Assembly (NCBI GenBank): GCA_025354075.1
Contig: JANXNO010000453.1
Coordinates: forward strand, 1 to 28,504
DNA: 28,504 nucleotides
Reading direction: 5' to 3'
DNA from: Burkholderiales bacterium
GTDB taxonomy: Bacteria; Pseudomonadota; Gammaproteobacteria; Burkholderiales; Casimicrobiaceae
Shown here: one piece after another, positions 16,060 to 24,426 of the stretch
Position numbering within the stretch: position 1 is the stretch's first letter
Layout of the letters: every line of letters begins with the position of its first letter
The notes under the pieces: generated by a model
Database searches by the model: none
Seen by the model: only the letters and a program-made list of their open reading frames with translations
What the model was told of the DNA's origin: nothing
Position numbers and translations under genes: made by a program

Positions 16060-16387
16060 CGGAGTCCTATCTCTCACGTTGAGCCGAAGCCGTATGTGAT
16101 GCACAAATGTGCAAGCCCCTGACGTGCAAGCCAGGTGATGCGTCGCGTCTCACAGCGCCGACACATCAGCCCGAACGCTCATAGGTCAATGGCCGCGCAC
16201 GGCTGGTGCGCTCATCAGCATCATGTGCGGTCTGCGGCTGACAAACATTGACCTGTCTCAAGCTTTGCCCAGTTTCGCGGCAAGGTCCGCGCCAGTTAGT
16301 CTGTGTCGAGACTAAGTGGAATTGTTTGATCCGTGGGCCGCTGAAAGCGCGTCGTAGCGGTTGAGCAAACGGTGCTAAATTGGCCAG
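16060..16387. other. Intergenic region between the phosphate operon and uvrA
   Basis: This 328-bp gap must hold the promoter of the DUF47-PiT operon (minus strand) and the 3' end of the uvrA transcript. The clearest element is the dyad TGCACA-AA-TGTGCA at 16100-16113, about 40 bp upstream of the first DUF47 start, a possible operator. No intrinsic terminator with a U-run was found after uvrA, and no coding frame is supported. Confidence 0.45.
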
Positions 16388-19300
16388 TTAATGCAAGAAC
16401 TCGGCTAACACCGCCCCCGTGTGCGATTTCGCCCGTGCCTTCAGTAGCATTGGCACGTTGCCAGCAACCACCACGTTGCCGCCACCGGTGCCCCCTTCCG
16501 GGCCCATATCGATGATCCAGTCCGCTTCTGCGATCAGGTCGAGGTTGTGTTCGATGAGGATCACTGTGTTGCCAGCTTCAACCAGTCGATGCAGTACGTG
16601 GATGAGCTTTTCAACGTCAGCCATGTGCAGGCCGACAGTGGGTTCGTCGAGTACGTAAAGGGTGTGCGGATTCAGCGCGCGGCGACCGTGCGCCTTTGCC
16701 TTCACGGCAACGGCCGGGCCGTTTTGCTTTGCCAGCTTTTGCGCGGCTTTCGAGAGTTTTGGCGCATCCTTCGGATCGGTGCTTTCGGTGAGGAAGACGG
16801 GGGCTTTGACTTTTGAAAGCTCGGTCACCAGTTTGATGCGCTGCGCCTCGCCGCCGGAAAGTGTCGGGCTCGGTTGGCCCAGCGTGAGATAACCCAGGCC
16901 CACGTCCTGCATGAGCTTGAGTGGGTGATGTATCGACGGCATCGTTGCAAAGAAATCTACCGCATCGTCGACATCCATCGCCAGCACATCGCCGATAGAT
17001 TTTCCGTGCCACAAGACAGCGAGCGTCTCGCTGTTGAAGCGTGCGCCATTGCACACATCGCAAGGCAGCTTTACATCGGGCAAAAAATTCATTTCGATGG
17101 TGATCACGCCCGCGCCGGAACACGCATCACAGCGGCCACCTGGGGTGTTGAACGAGAAGCGGCCCGGCCCGTAGCCGCGCATTTTCGCTTCCAGCGTTTC
17201 GGCGTAAAACTTGCGAATGTTGTCCCAGAAGCCGATGTAAGTCGCAGGGCAGGAGCGCGGCGTTTTGCCGACTGGCGTTTGATCGACTTCGAGCACCCGG
17301 TCAACGTCCTCCCAGCCTTCGAGCGACGCGCAGCCATTCAGGGCTGGCGCTTTCTTGCGATTGTTGCGCGCGCTGACGAGTGCTTCCAGATTGCTGTACA
17401 TGACTTCGCGCGCAAGCGTCGATTTGCCAGAGCCGGAGACGCCGGTGATGACCGATAGACGAGACAGGGGCAACTTCGCAGATACGTTGCGCAGATTGTT
17501 CAGCGTCGCACCTTTGACTTCGACGAACAAATCGCACTTGCCGACCGGCGCTCGCTTGTGCAGCGGATGCTTGAGCGGATTCTTGAGGAAACGCCCGGTG
17601 ATTGAGGCGGGGTTGCCCTTGATTTCCTCGTAGGTACCTTCCGCCACGATTTCCCCGCCGCGCACACCTGCGCCGGGGCCGAAGTCGATGATGTGATGAG
17701 CGCGTTTGATCGTGTCTTCGTCATGTTCAACAACGATCAGCGTATTGCCTTTCGCCTGTAATTTTTCGAGCACATCAAGCAGGATGCGGTTGTCGCGCGC
17801 ATGCAGACCGATGGTTGGCTCATCCAGTACGTAAGCTACGCCTTGCAAGTTTGATCCCAGTTGCGCGGCGAGACGAATGCGTTGTGCTTCGCCACCCGAA
17901 AGCGTCGGCGCAGAACGATCCAGCGTCAGGTAACCGAGGCCCACCTCCTGCAAAAATTGCAGGCGCGATTTCACCTCGGACACAATGTCGCGAGCGATCT
18001 CTTCTTCGCGCGGGCCGAGCTTCAATTCACTCATGAAACGCTCAACTTCGATGACCGAATGTTTCACCAGCGCATGAATGCCTTCATCGCGGAAGCGTAC
18101 GTTGCGCGCAATTGGATTCAGGCGAGCGCCGTCGCAGGCGATGCACACTTCGAACGCCTCTTTTGCGTCGAGGAATGCATCAAGTTCACGGTCCGCGAAT
18201 TCCTCGCTCACGCGATCATCGCGTTTGTAGCCTTTGACGCTTTCGCCCATGCCTTGGCACGCCGTACACCAGCCGTGTTTGCTGTTGAACGAGAAGAGGC
18301 GCGGGTCGAGTTCCGCGAAGCTGGTGCCGCAACTTGGGCAGGCGCGTTTGGTGGAGAACACGACAAGTTCGGCCTCACCGCTGCCCTTCTTCCACGCCAG
18401 AACATGCACCACCCCTTTGCCATAGTCGAGGCCGGACGAAAGCGCTTCGCGCAAGGGCTTTTCTTTCTTGGCGTTGACTTCAACGGTCGCTACGGGCAGC
18501 TCAATCGTGTGCTCGGCAAAGCGATCCAGCCGCGGCCAGGGCGCGACTGGTATCAGTTCTCCGTCGACGCGCAAATGCTCAAAGCCTTTGCCCTTGGCCC
18601 ATTTCGCGAGATCGGTGTAGAGCCCTTTGCGATTGATGACCAGCGGCGCGAGCACGGTGGCGTTGCGACCTTTGAACTCACGCAGCACGCGTGACGCAAT
18701 CGCATCGAGTGACTGTGGCTCAATCGGAACGTCGCAGGTAGGACAATACTGAGTACCGAGCTTCATCCACATCAGACGCAAAAAGTGATAAATCTCGGTT
18801 AGCGTGGCTACTGTTGATTTGCGCCCGCCGCGCGACACACGCTGCTCGATGGCAACGGTGGGTGGAATGCCGTGAATCGCGTCCACGTCAGGTCGTGCAG
18901 AAGGTTGCACAAATTGCCGTGCATAAGCGTTCAGCGATTCGAGATAGCGGCGTTGTCCTTCGTTAAAAATGATGTCGAACGCGAGCGTCGATTTGCCCGA
19001 CCCCGATGGCCCGGTAATCACCGTGAAACCCTTCGCCGGAATCTCCACGCTGACGTTTTTGAGGTTGTGTTCGCGGGCGTGCAGGATGCTGATCGACTTA
19101 GCCGCAGCGCGCGTCATGTAAGCGGCGCGCGGCTCTTCAGCGCGGGGCTGGTTGCTAAGCTTCAGCGCCGCCAGATCACGGTCATAGTCGTTGAGCGCTT
19201 TGCCCGTGTGTGATCGCGCGTCATGGCGGATACCGTTGGGCGTGCCTTCGAAAATGACCTCACCGCCCGCGTCGCCGCCTTCCGGGCCAAGGTCAATCAG

Positions 19301-22300
19301 CCAGTCGCTCGCGGCAATCAGATCAAGATTGTGTTCGATGACGAGGATGGAATGACCGGCATCAATCAGTTTGTCGAACGCGCGCAATAGCTTGGCAATG
19401 TCCTCGAAGTGCAGACCCGTCGTGGGTTCGTCAAATACGAATAACTTGCCACGCGGATGTTTTGCGTCTTCGGGTTTGATGCGCTTGGGCAGCATCGCAA
19501 TAGGGCGGCCCCCCTCAGAACCCGCGCTTTCGGCCAGATGGCCAGCAAGCTTCAAGCGCTGTGCTTCGCCGCCCGAGAGCGTCGGCACCGGTTGCCCAAG
19601 GCGCACATAGTCCAGACCCACATCGGCGAGCGGTTGCAAGGTGCGCAGCACTTCAGCGCCACCCTTGATGTCTTTAAAGAACAGCAGCGCTTCGCTGACC
19701 GTCAGGTCGAGCACATCGCTGATGCCTTTTTCGTTCACCTTAACTTCACGCACTTCAGCGCGGAAACGCGTGCCATCACAGTCCGGGCAGCGCAAGTACA
19801 CATCGGAGAGGAATTGCATCTCAACGTGTTCAAAGCCCGAGCCGGAGCAGGTGGCGCATCGGCCATTGCCCGCGTTAAAGCTGAATGTGCCAGCGGTGTA
19901 GGCGCGCTCGACCGCCATCGCGGACTTCGCGTAAATCGCGCGGATCGCATCGAACGCGCCGACGAAACTGGCGGGATTGGAGCGCGATGATTTGCCGATG
20001 GGCGATTGATCGACAAACACGACATCGTCGACGTTTTGATGTCCGAGCAACAAGTCGTATGTGCCGGCAGTGTCGGTGGTTTTGCCCTTTGCTTTGTACA
20101 GCGCAGGCACCAGAATGTCCTGCACCAGCGAAGACTTGCCCGATCCGGAAACGCCCGTGATGGTGACCAAGCCGCGCAGCGGGAAGCTGACCGTGATGCC
20201 CTTGAGATTGTTCTCGCGGGCGTTGGTGAGAACTATCTCGTCCAACCCGACGCTGGCTCCCTCTCCCGCAAGCGGGAGAGGGTTGGGGTGAGGGTGGTTC
20301 TTGGCGCTGCTAGCAAACTTGGACTTTGCGACCCGCGCACCCCCACCCGCAACTCCTCCGCCTCTTATAGGAGAGGGGAGCAAATTAGCGGACGACGCAA
20401 CCAGCGTGCGATGCGTTCGCGATATCCGCTCTCTCCCCAACAGATAAGCCGCCGTCCGCGAGTCCTTGGTCGTCGCCAATTCCCTTGGCGCGCCATCAAA
20501 AATAATCTCACCGCCACGCTCGCCCGGCCCTGGCCCAACATCCAACAATCGATCCGCAGCAAACATGATCTGCGGATCATGTTCCACCACGACCAGCGTG
20601 TTGCCGGCGTTGCGGAGCCGCTGCATGACGCCGATGATGCGCGACATATCGCGTGGATGCAGGCCGATGGACGGCTCGTCAAGCACGAACAGCGTATTGG
20701 TCAGCGACGTGCCGAGCGCTGTCGTCAGGTTGATGCGTTGCACTTCACCGCCGGACAACGTTCGCGATTGTCTGTCCAGCGTGAGATAGCCGAGACCGAC
20801 ATCGCACAGGTAACCGAGCCGCCCGCGAACCTCACCGAGCACGAGTTCGCCTGCTTCATCAAGCACGGCACCGTCGCCGTGAAAGTCAAGTTCACCAAAG
20901 AAGCTGCGCAATTTCGAAATCGGCAAAAGCATCAAGTCATGAATCGTGAGCCCCGGCAGAGCTTCAAGCGTTTCCCGTGAAAATTTGAAGTGGCGCGGAG
21001 AAAAGCGTTTCGTTGCGACCAGCACGGAATCTGCATTTGCCTTCGAACCAAGGCGGAAATTCAGCGACGTCGGCTTAAGCCGCGCACCTTCACAGGCAGG
21101 GCACGGCGTGTACGCGCGGTACTTCGACAGCAGTACCCGAATGTGCATCTTGTACGCCTTCGTCTCCAGCCAGTCGAAGAAACGGCGCACGCCGTACCAC
21201 TTCTTGTTGTTATCCTTTTCCCAACTGCGCCAGGTGTCATCGCCCTCGACAACAAAGCGCCGATCCTGCGGTCCCATGTCGCGATACGGCACATCCATCG
21301 GGATGTTGCGCGCCGCCATGTATTTTTTGAGATCGTCCTGACATTCCTTGAAGCTCGGCGTCTGCCACGGCTTCACGGCTCCCTCAGCAAGCGTCTTGCC
21401 TTCATCGGGAATGACCAAGCCAAGATCAACACCAATCACCCGACCAAAGCCACGACAGGTGTCGCAGGCACCGAGCGGATTGTTGAACGAAAAGCTGGAG
21501 GCGTGTGGGTCGGAGTAGGTGATGTCGCAGGCGGCGCAGTGCAGGTCGCTGGAGTAACGCCAGACAGCACCCTCTCCCGCAGCGCGGGAGAGGGTTGGGG
21601 TGAGGGCGGTTGCGTTCGCAGTTGAATCTCCCGGGCTCGGAACGCCATCTCCCTCATCCGCCCTGTCGGGCACCTTCTCCCGCGCTGCGGGAGAAGGGCT
21701 CGCTGCGTCTACCGCAAAGATGTTCACCCGCCCTTTTCCATGCAACAGCGCCGCCTCCAGTGCCTCCATCACGCGCGCCTTCTCGGCGGTGCCGATGCGC
21801 ATGCGATCCTGCACCACATGCAACAACGTCGCGCCGTCGCGCTTCTCCTGAGAATGCACGCGGGTGTAGCCCTGCGCGGACAGAAACTGCTCGACCTCTG
21901 CCTCCTTGAAATTCTCTGGTACGGTCACGGGAAACGTGATCGCCACACGCGGATCATTCGCTTTCGCGGCACGTAATTTCAGATCAACATAAATCGTGTC
22001 AGCACTGTCCCGCGTCACCTTCGCGCCGCAGTTTTGGCAGTGCAACGCCGCCAGTCGCGCGAACATGAGCTTCAGATGATCGTTGACCTCGGTCATGGTG
22101 CCAACCGTTGAACGCGAAGTGCGCACCGGGTTGGTCTGGTCAATCGCAATCGCGGGCGGAATGCCTTCGATGCGATCTACCTGCGGCTTGTCCATGCGGT
22201 CGAGGAACTGCCGCGCGTACGGCGAAAACGTCTCGACGTAACGGCGCTGACCTTCGGCATACAGCGTGTCAAACACCAGCGACGACTTGCCGGAACCGGA

Positions 22301-22489
22301 TACGCCAGTGACGACGGTCAACTCGCCGGTGTGGATATCGAGATCAATATTCTTGAGATTGTTCTGCCGCGCACCGCGAATGCGGATGTCGGTGCTGGCC
22401 GTTGTCGCCAGTGCGCTAGGCGCGGGCGGTGCTACAGATGACGTGGATGCGAGGGATTTGGCGGAAGGACGTTTGCGGCTGGCTGCCAT
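16388..22489 (-). CDS. uvrA: Tandem-duplicated UvrA (four-ATPase excinuclease ABC subunit A homologue)
   Basis: At 2033 residues this is about twice the usual UvrA (about 940). The first unit (about 1-1120) and second unit (about 1125-2033) each contain two ABC-type ATPase domains. Walker A motifs of the G[VP]SGSGKS[ST] type are near residues 62, 778, 1158 and 1680; LSGGE[VA]QR signatures are near 576, 965, 1525 and 1874; DEP Walker B motifs follow each. Zinc-finger cysteine pairs (CPACEGARL, GRCATCSGSG...CPDCDG, GRCDACSGAG...CDVCNG) are kept. UvrA recognises damaged DNA and loads UvrB. Tandem forms are a known minor class whose role is less clear, and a canonical uvrA probably exists elsewhere in the genome. 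The first unit carries two insertions (about residues 265-307 and 701-744) encoded by REP-type repeats. M1125 could serve as an internal start. No LexA box or strong Shine-Dalgarno was seen upstream. Confidence 0.93.
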   Translation of the reverse strand: MAASRKRPSAKSLASTSSVAPPAPSALATTASTDIRIRGARQNNLKNIDLDIHTGELTVVTGVSGSGKSSLVFDTLYAEGQRRYVETFSPYARQFLDRMDKPQVDRIEGIPPAIAIDQTNPVRTSRSTVGTMTEVNDHLKLMFARLAALHCQNCGAKVTRDSADTIYVDLKLRAAKANDPRVAITFPVTVPENFKEAEVEQFLSAQGYTRVHSQEKRDGATLLHVVQDRMRIGTAEKARVMEALEAALLHGKGRVNIFAVDAASPSPAAREKVPDRADEGDGVPSPGDSTANATALTPTLSRAAGEGAVWRYSSDLHCAACDITYSDPHASSFSFNNPLGACDTCRGFGRVIGVDLGLVIPDEGKTLAEGAVKPWQTPSFKECQDDLKKYMAARNIPMDVPYRDMGPQDRRFVVEGDDTWRSWEKDNNKKWYGVRRFFDWLETKAYKMHIRVLLSKYRAYTPCPACEGARLKPTSLNFRLGSKANADSVLVATKRFSPRHFKFSRETLEALPGLTIHDLMLLPISKLRSFFGELDFHGDGAVLDEAGELVLGEVRGRLGYLCDVGLGYLTLDRQSRTLSGGEVQRINLTTALGTSLTNTLFVLDEPSIGLHPRDMSRIIGVMQRLRNAGNTLVVVEHDPQIMFAADRLLDVGPGPGERGGEIIFDGAPRELATTKDSRTAAYLLGRERISRTHRTLVASSANLLPSPIRGGGVAGGGARVAKSKFASSAKNHPHPNPLPLAGEGASVGLDEIVLTNARENNLKGITVSFPLRGLVTITGVSGSGKSSLVQDILVPALYKAKGKTTDTAGTYDLLLGHQNVDDVVFVDQSPIGKSSRSNPASFVGAFDAIRAIYAKSAMAVERAYTAGTFSFNAGNGRCATCSGSGFEHVEMQFLSDVYLRCPDCDGTRFRAEVREVKVNEKGISDVLDLTVSEALLFFKDIKGGAEVLRTLQPLADVGLDYVRLGQPVPTLSGGEAQRLKLAGHLAESAGSEGGRPIAMLPKRIKPEDAKHPRGKLFVFDEPTTGLHFEDIAKLLRAFDKLIDAGHSILVIEHNLDLIAASDWLIDLGPEGGDAGGEVIFEGTPNGIRHDARSHTGKALNDYDRDLAALKLSNQPRAEEPRAAYMTRAAAKSISILHAREHNLKNVSVEIPAKGFTVITGPSGSGKSTLAFDIIFNEGQRRYLESLNAYARQFVQPSARPDVDAIHGIPPTVAIEQRVSRGGRKSTVATLTEIYHFLRLMWMKLGTQYCPTCDVPIEPQSLDAIASRVLREFKGRNATVLAPLVINRKGLYTDLAKWAKGKGFEHLRVDGELIPVAPWPRLDRFAEHTIELPVATVEVNAKKEKPLREALSSGLDYGKGVVHVLAWKKGSGEAELVVFSTKRACPSCGTSFAELDPRLFSFNSKHGWCTACQGMGESVKGYKRDDRVSEEFADRELDAFLDAKEAFEVCIACDGARLNPIARNVRFRDEGIHALVKHSVIEVERFMSELKLGPREEEIARDIVSEVKSRLQFLQEVGLGYLTLDRSAPTLSGGEAQRIRLAAQLGSNLQGVAYVLDEPTIGLHARDNRILLDVLEKLQAKGNTLIVVEHDEDTIKRAHHIIDFGPGAGVRGGEIVAEGTYEEIKGNPASITGRFLKNPLKHPLHKRAPVGKCDLFVEVKGATLNNLRNVSAKLPLSRLSVITGVSGSGKSTLAREVMYSNLEALVSARNNRKKAPALNGCASLEGWEDVDRVLEVDQTPVGKTPRSCPATYIGFWDNIRKFYAETLEAKMRGYGPGRFSFNTPGGRCDACSGAGVITIEMNFLPDVKLPCDVCNGARFNSETLAVLWHGKSIGDVLAMDVDDAVDFFATMPSIHHPLKLMQDVGLGYLTLGQPSPTLSGGEAQRIKLVTELSKVKAPVFLTESTDPKDAPKLSKAAQKLAKQNGPAVAVKAKAHGRRALNPHTLYVLDEPTVGLHMADVEKLIHVLHRLVEAGNTVILIEHNLDLIAEADWIIDMGPEGGTGGGNVVVAGNVPMLLKARAKSHTGAVLAEFLH
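20259..20297. repeat. REP-A palindrome inside uvrA, in frame
   Basis: The 24-bp stem-loop at 20259-20282 (CCCTCTCCCGC-AA-GCGGGAGAGGG) and its conserved flank TTGGGGTGAGGG are the inverse of the copy at 1931-1970. Read with uvrA it encodes HPHPNPLPLAGEGAS in the linker between the first and second ATPase domains of unit 1, with no stop codon. Confidence 0.85.
20340..20380. repeat. Probable second repeat element inside uvrA
   Basis: A C/G-rich stretch with CCTC-TTATAGGA-GAGG around 20360-20377 encodes LLPSPIRGGGVAGGG, about 45 bp from the REP-A copy. The peptide has the low-complexity, repeat-derived look of dispersed elements rather than of UvrA sequence. There is no second copy in the window to prove repetition. 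Confidence 0.4.
21570..21609. repeat. REP-A palindrome inside uvrA (proximal insertion, copy 1)
   Basis: CCCTCTCCCGC-AGC-GCGGGAGAGGG at 21570-21594 is followed by the conserved flank TTGGGGTGAGGG. Read with uvrA it gives ALTPTLSRAAGEGA, a different reading frame of the repeat from the one used at 20259. It lies just before the first zinc-binding segment (LHCAACD). Confidence 0.85.
21648..21697. repeat. REP-A variant inside uvrA (proximal insertion, copy 2, opposite orientation)
   Basis: CTCCCTCATCCGCCCTGTCG leads into the stem CCTTCTCCCGC-GCT-GCGGGAGAAGG (21673-21697). It faces the neighbouring copy at 21570, so the two form a BIME-like inverted pair. In uvrA it encodes the segment SPAAREKVPDRADEG. 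Confidence 0.75.
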
Positions 22490-22612
22490 GGGCGGTACTA
22501 CTCAAAAAATTATCCAGTGCAGCACTTAGACTGCGAATCTATCCAGTAGTTTATAGCGAGCGAGCCAAGCGGCGCACGGTTGGGCGAAAACCACCGAAGA
22601 CGATCAATTAGT

Positions 22613-22646
22613 CGCTGTTTTGCTGCGCGGAGCGCACCCAACAGCG
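22613..22646 (-). terminator. Hairpin just downstream of the MocR gene, possible terminator
   Basis: CGCTGTT (22613-22619) pairs with AACAGCG (22640-22646), enclosing an inner GCGC/GCGC stem, seven bases after the MocR stop codon. There is no U-run on the minus strand, so it may only be an mRNA 3'-end structure or a weak terminator separating the gene from uvrA. Confidence 0.35.
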
Positions 22647-22652
22647 GGGCGC

Positions 22653-24044
22653 TTACATCAACGTCGCATGCGGATGCTGTGGGTGCTCCATCGTGTCCGC
22701 GATGAGCCGCAGCGCGCTGTCGCATTCGTCACGGCTCATCGGGCCACCAAGGCACACACGAACCGCATCTGGCGCATCACCATCGGTGCAAAACGCAGCG
22801 CCTGCGACGACACCCACGCCTTGACTTCGCAGGTACGACGCAAACTCCACCACGCTCCACGCGGACATCACGGGCAACCACAGATGAAATCCTTCGGGCT
22901 GCGCGCTTGGCCCGTATTTGGCAAGATGCGTTTCTGCCAGCGTTTGTCGCGCTATCGATTCGTCGCGCATCGCGGTCAGCACAGCGGCCGCTGTGCCATC
23001 AACAATGGCGCGACTGGTGAGCGCAACAGTGATGGGTGAGGCCATCACTGTGGTGGCCCGCAACGCCCCGGCCAGCCGTTGCGCGAGCCGTGGGTTCGGC
23101 GCATGGACAAACGCTGTACGCAAACCTGCGCCGAAGCATTTGGAAAAACCAGAGATGTAATACGTTAACTCTGGTGCTAGTTCTGCCAAGGGCGTTGGCG
23201 TGGCCAGCGGCAACTTGCAATACGCATCGTCCTCGATGATCGGGATGCTGTATCGCAATGCGATATCGGCCAGCGCCTCACGCCTTGCGCGACTGGTCGT
23301 GATGGTCGTCGGATTCATGAGCGTGGGGTTGCAGTACAGTGCCTTTGGGCTCAAGTGTTTGCATGCCTCTTCAAAATCGTGGGGATTCGGCCCGTCTTCA
23401 TCAAGTTGCAGCGCAAAAAGTTTCACACCAAACTGCGCCGCAATCGCCTTGATGCCGGGATACGCCAGCGACTCGACGCAGATCAGCTCACCCGGCCGCG
23501 CCAACAGCGAGACGAGGCCCGCCAAGACGCTGTGAATGCCGGGCGCTATCAGCAGATTCTCTGCGCTAGCACCCTTGAAGTAAGGCCGCATCCAAAGCGC
23601 CGCAATTTCCTTATCGACCGCCGAGCCACCAAAGTCCTGATAGCGCAACAGCTCATACATGTTCGACGCAACCAGCGCCTGATGCGCACTCTCCTCAATG
23701 CGCGCAACGAGCTTGGCGTCCTGAGGCTCCGGCGGCAGATTCATCGTCATCTCGGCACCGCTGCCGCCACGCAACGGCAGCGATGGGCTGCTGCCGCGAA
23801 CGAAGGTGCCCGCGCCGGGATGCGAATCGATCAGGCCGCGCTTTCGTGCCTCCGCATAGGCGCGTGCCACGGTCGTGTAGTTCAGCTCCAGCTCGTCCGC
23901 CAAGTCACGTAGCGTCGGCAACTTGTCACGCGCACTCAATCGCCCCAGACGCACATCTTCCGCGATCAGATCCGCGATCAACAGATACGCGGGCTTGCTG
24001 TTCGCTTGAAGTTGCTTTACCCAATGATGGGCGATTTTTGACAT
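22653..24044 (-). CDS. MocR-type regulator (GntR winged helix fused to class I/II aminotransferase fold)
   Basis: The 463-residue protein begins with a GntR winged helix (about 15-85: KLPTLRDLADELELNYTTVARAYAEARKRGLI) and continues as a fold-type I aminotransferase domain with the PLP-lysine motif SGFSKCFGAGLRTAF. MocR regulators such as GabR and PdxR bind PLP and usually direct DNA repeats, and switch on metabolite binding. ATG 24042-24044 is preceded by GGAG with a six-base spacer. It is divergent from the Nit1C operon across 382 bp containing four identical 9-mers, which makes it the likely cluster regulator. Genuine aminotransferase activity is less likely but not excluded. Confidence 0.9.
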   Translation of the reverse strand: MSKIAHHWVKQLQANSKPAYLLIADLIAEDVRLGRLSARDKLPTLRDLADELELNYTTVARAYAEARKRGLIDSHPGAGTFVRGSSPSLPLRGGSGAEMTMNLPPEPQDAKLVARIEESAHQALVASNMYELLRYQDFGGSAVDKEIAALWMRPYFKGASAENLLIAPGIHSVLAGLVSLLARPGELICVESLAYPGIKAIAAQFGVKLFALQLDEDGPNPHDFEEACKHLSPKALYCNPTLMNPTTITTSRARREALADIALRYSIPIIEDDAYCKLPLATPTPLAELAPELTYYISGFSKCFGAGLRTAFVHAPNPRLAQRLAGALRATTVMASPITVALTSRAIVDGTAAAVLTAMRDESIARQTLAETHLAKYGPSAQPEGFHLWLPVMSAWSVVEFASYLRSQGVGVVAGAAFCTDGDAPDAVRVCLGGPMSRDECDSALRLIADTMEHPQHPHATLM

Positions 24045-24076
24045 CCATTACTCCAGATAGTCGGTGACTTACGTAG

Positions 24077-24091
24077 CTGCGGTGACCGCAG
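24077..24091. promoter_or_regulatory. Perfect 7-1-7 dyad upstream of the MocR gene
   Basis: CTGCGGT-G-ACCGCAG is a perfect inverted repeat 33 bp upstream of the MocR start codon and 6 bp from the nearest TTGATCGCA repeat. It may be a separate operator or a 5'-leader hairpin of the regulator mRNA. Confidence 0.4.
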
Positions 24092-24097
24092 TTTCAG

Positions 24098-24128
24098 TTG
24101 ATCGCAAAAGTAAGTCGACTTGATCGCA
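24098..24128. promoter_or_regulatory. TTGATCGCA direct-repeat pair, 22 bp apart (MocR side)
   Basis: Exact copies of TTGATCGCA lie at 24098-24106 and 24120-24128, two helical turns apart, close to the MocR start. They match the pair at 24311-24330. Direct repeats on one helix face are the usual MocR-family binding pattern, so this is a likely autoregulatory operator. Confidence 0.6.
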
Positions 24129-24310
24129 TGTGCTGTCTCGCTTCGCTCGCATTTGTTGCATCACTCGCACTGACATGGTGAATTGGTGCAGACGATTTGA
24201 GCTTGTTGCATAGGGTGGTGCCAACGCTGCAATAACCGTACCGCATGGCTCTCGCGCAATCTCGGCACACACAAATATTTTTTCGACCGCGTAAATCCGA
24301 TGCACGCGTA

Positions 24311-24330
24311 TTGATCGCAAATTGATCGCA
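24311..24330. promoter_or_regulatory. TTGATCGCA direct-repeat pair, 11 bp apart (Nit1C side)
   Basis: Exact copies of TTGATCGCA lie at 24311-24319 and 24322-24330, one helical turn apart and about 100 bp upstream of the first Nit1C gene. Together with the pair at 24098-24128 they suggest that the adjacent MocR protein controls the operon, possibly with looping between the pairs. Confidence 0.6.
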
Positions 24331-24426
24331 TCGCGTGTCATCGCCCGTGGCATGGATGCTGCAAAACAGGCAAGAGCACATTCGTGTTTCCTAGTACGCA
24401 CGACCCCAAATCACAGGAGATCCATC

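Noticed and set aside
16239..16252. PHO-box-like TGAC repeats upstream of the DUF47-PiT operon
   Set aside because: The half-sites are 10 rather than 11 bp apart and match the PhoB consensus poorly, unlike the site upstream of ppk2.
20006..21625. Long plus-strand open frames opposite uvrA (for example 20006-20980 and 20990-21625)
   Set aside because: They are antisense shadows of a strongly coding, high-GC gene; their products show no recognisable domains.
22511..22547. Repeated TATCCAGT (22511-22518 and 22540-22547) upstream of uvrA, considered as a LexA/SOS or other operator
   Set aside because: There is no CTGT-N8-ACAG type SOS box, and the 29-bp spacing of an 8-mer pair is too weak to call.
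24153..24211. Two copies of TTGTTGCAT 50 bp apart in the MocR-Nit1C gap
   Set aside because: The spacing is not helical and the context is not symmetrical to either gene; the TTGATCGCA set is far stronger.
24216..24231. Sigma-54-like promoter (GG-N10-GC) upstream of the Nit1C operon
   Set aside because: Only the GG and GC cores and a few other bases match; such partial matches are frequent, and it lies about 200 bp from the first gene.
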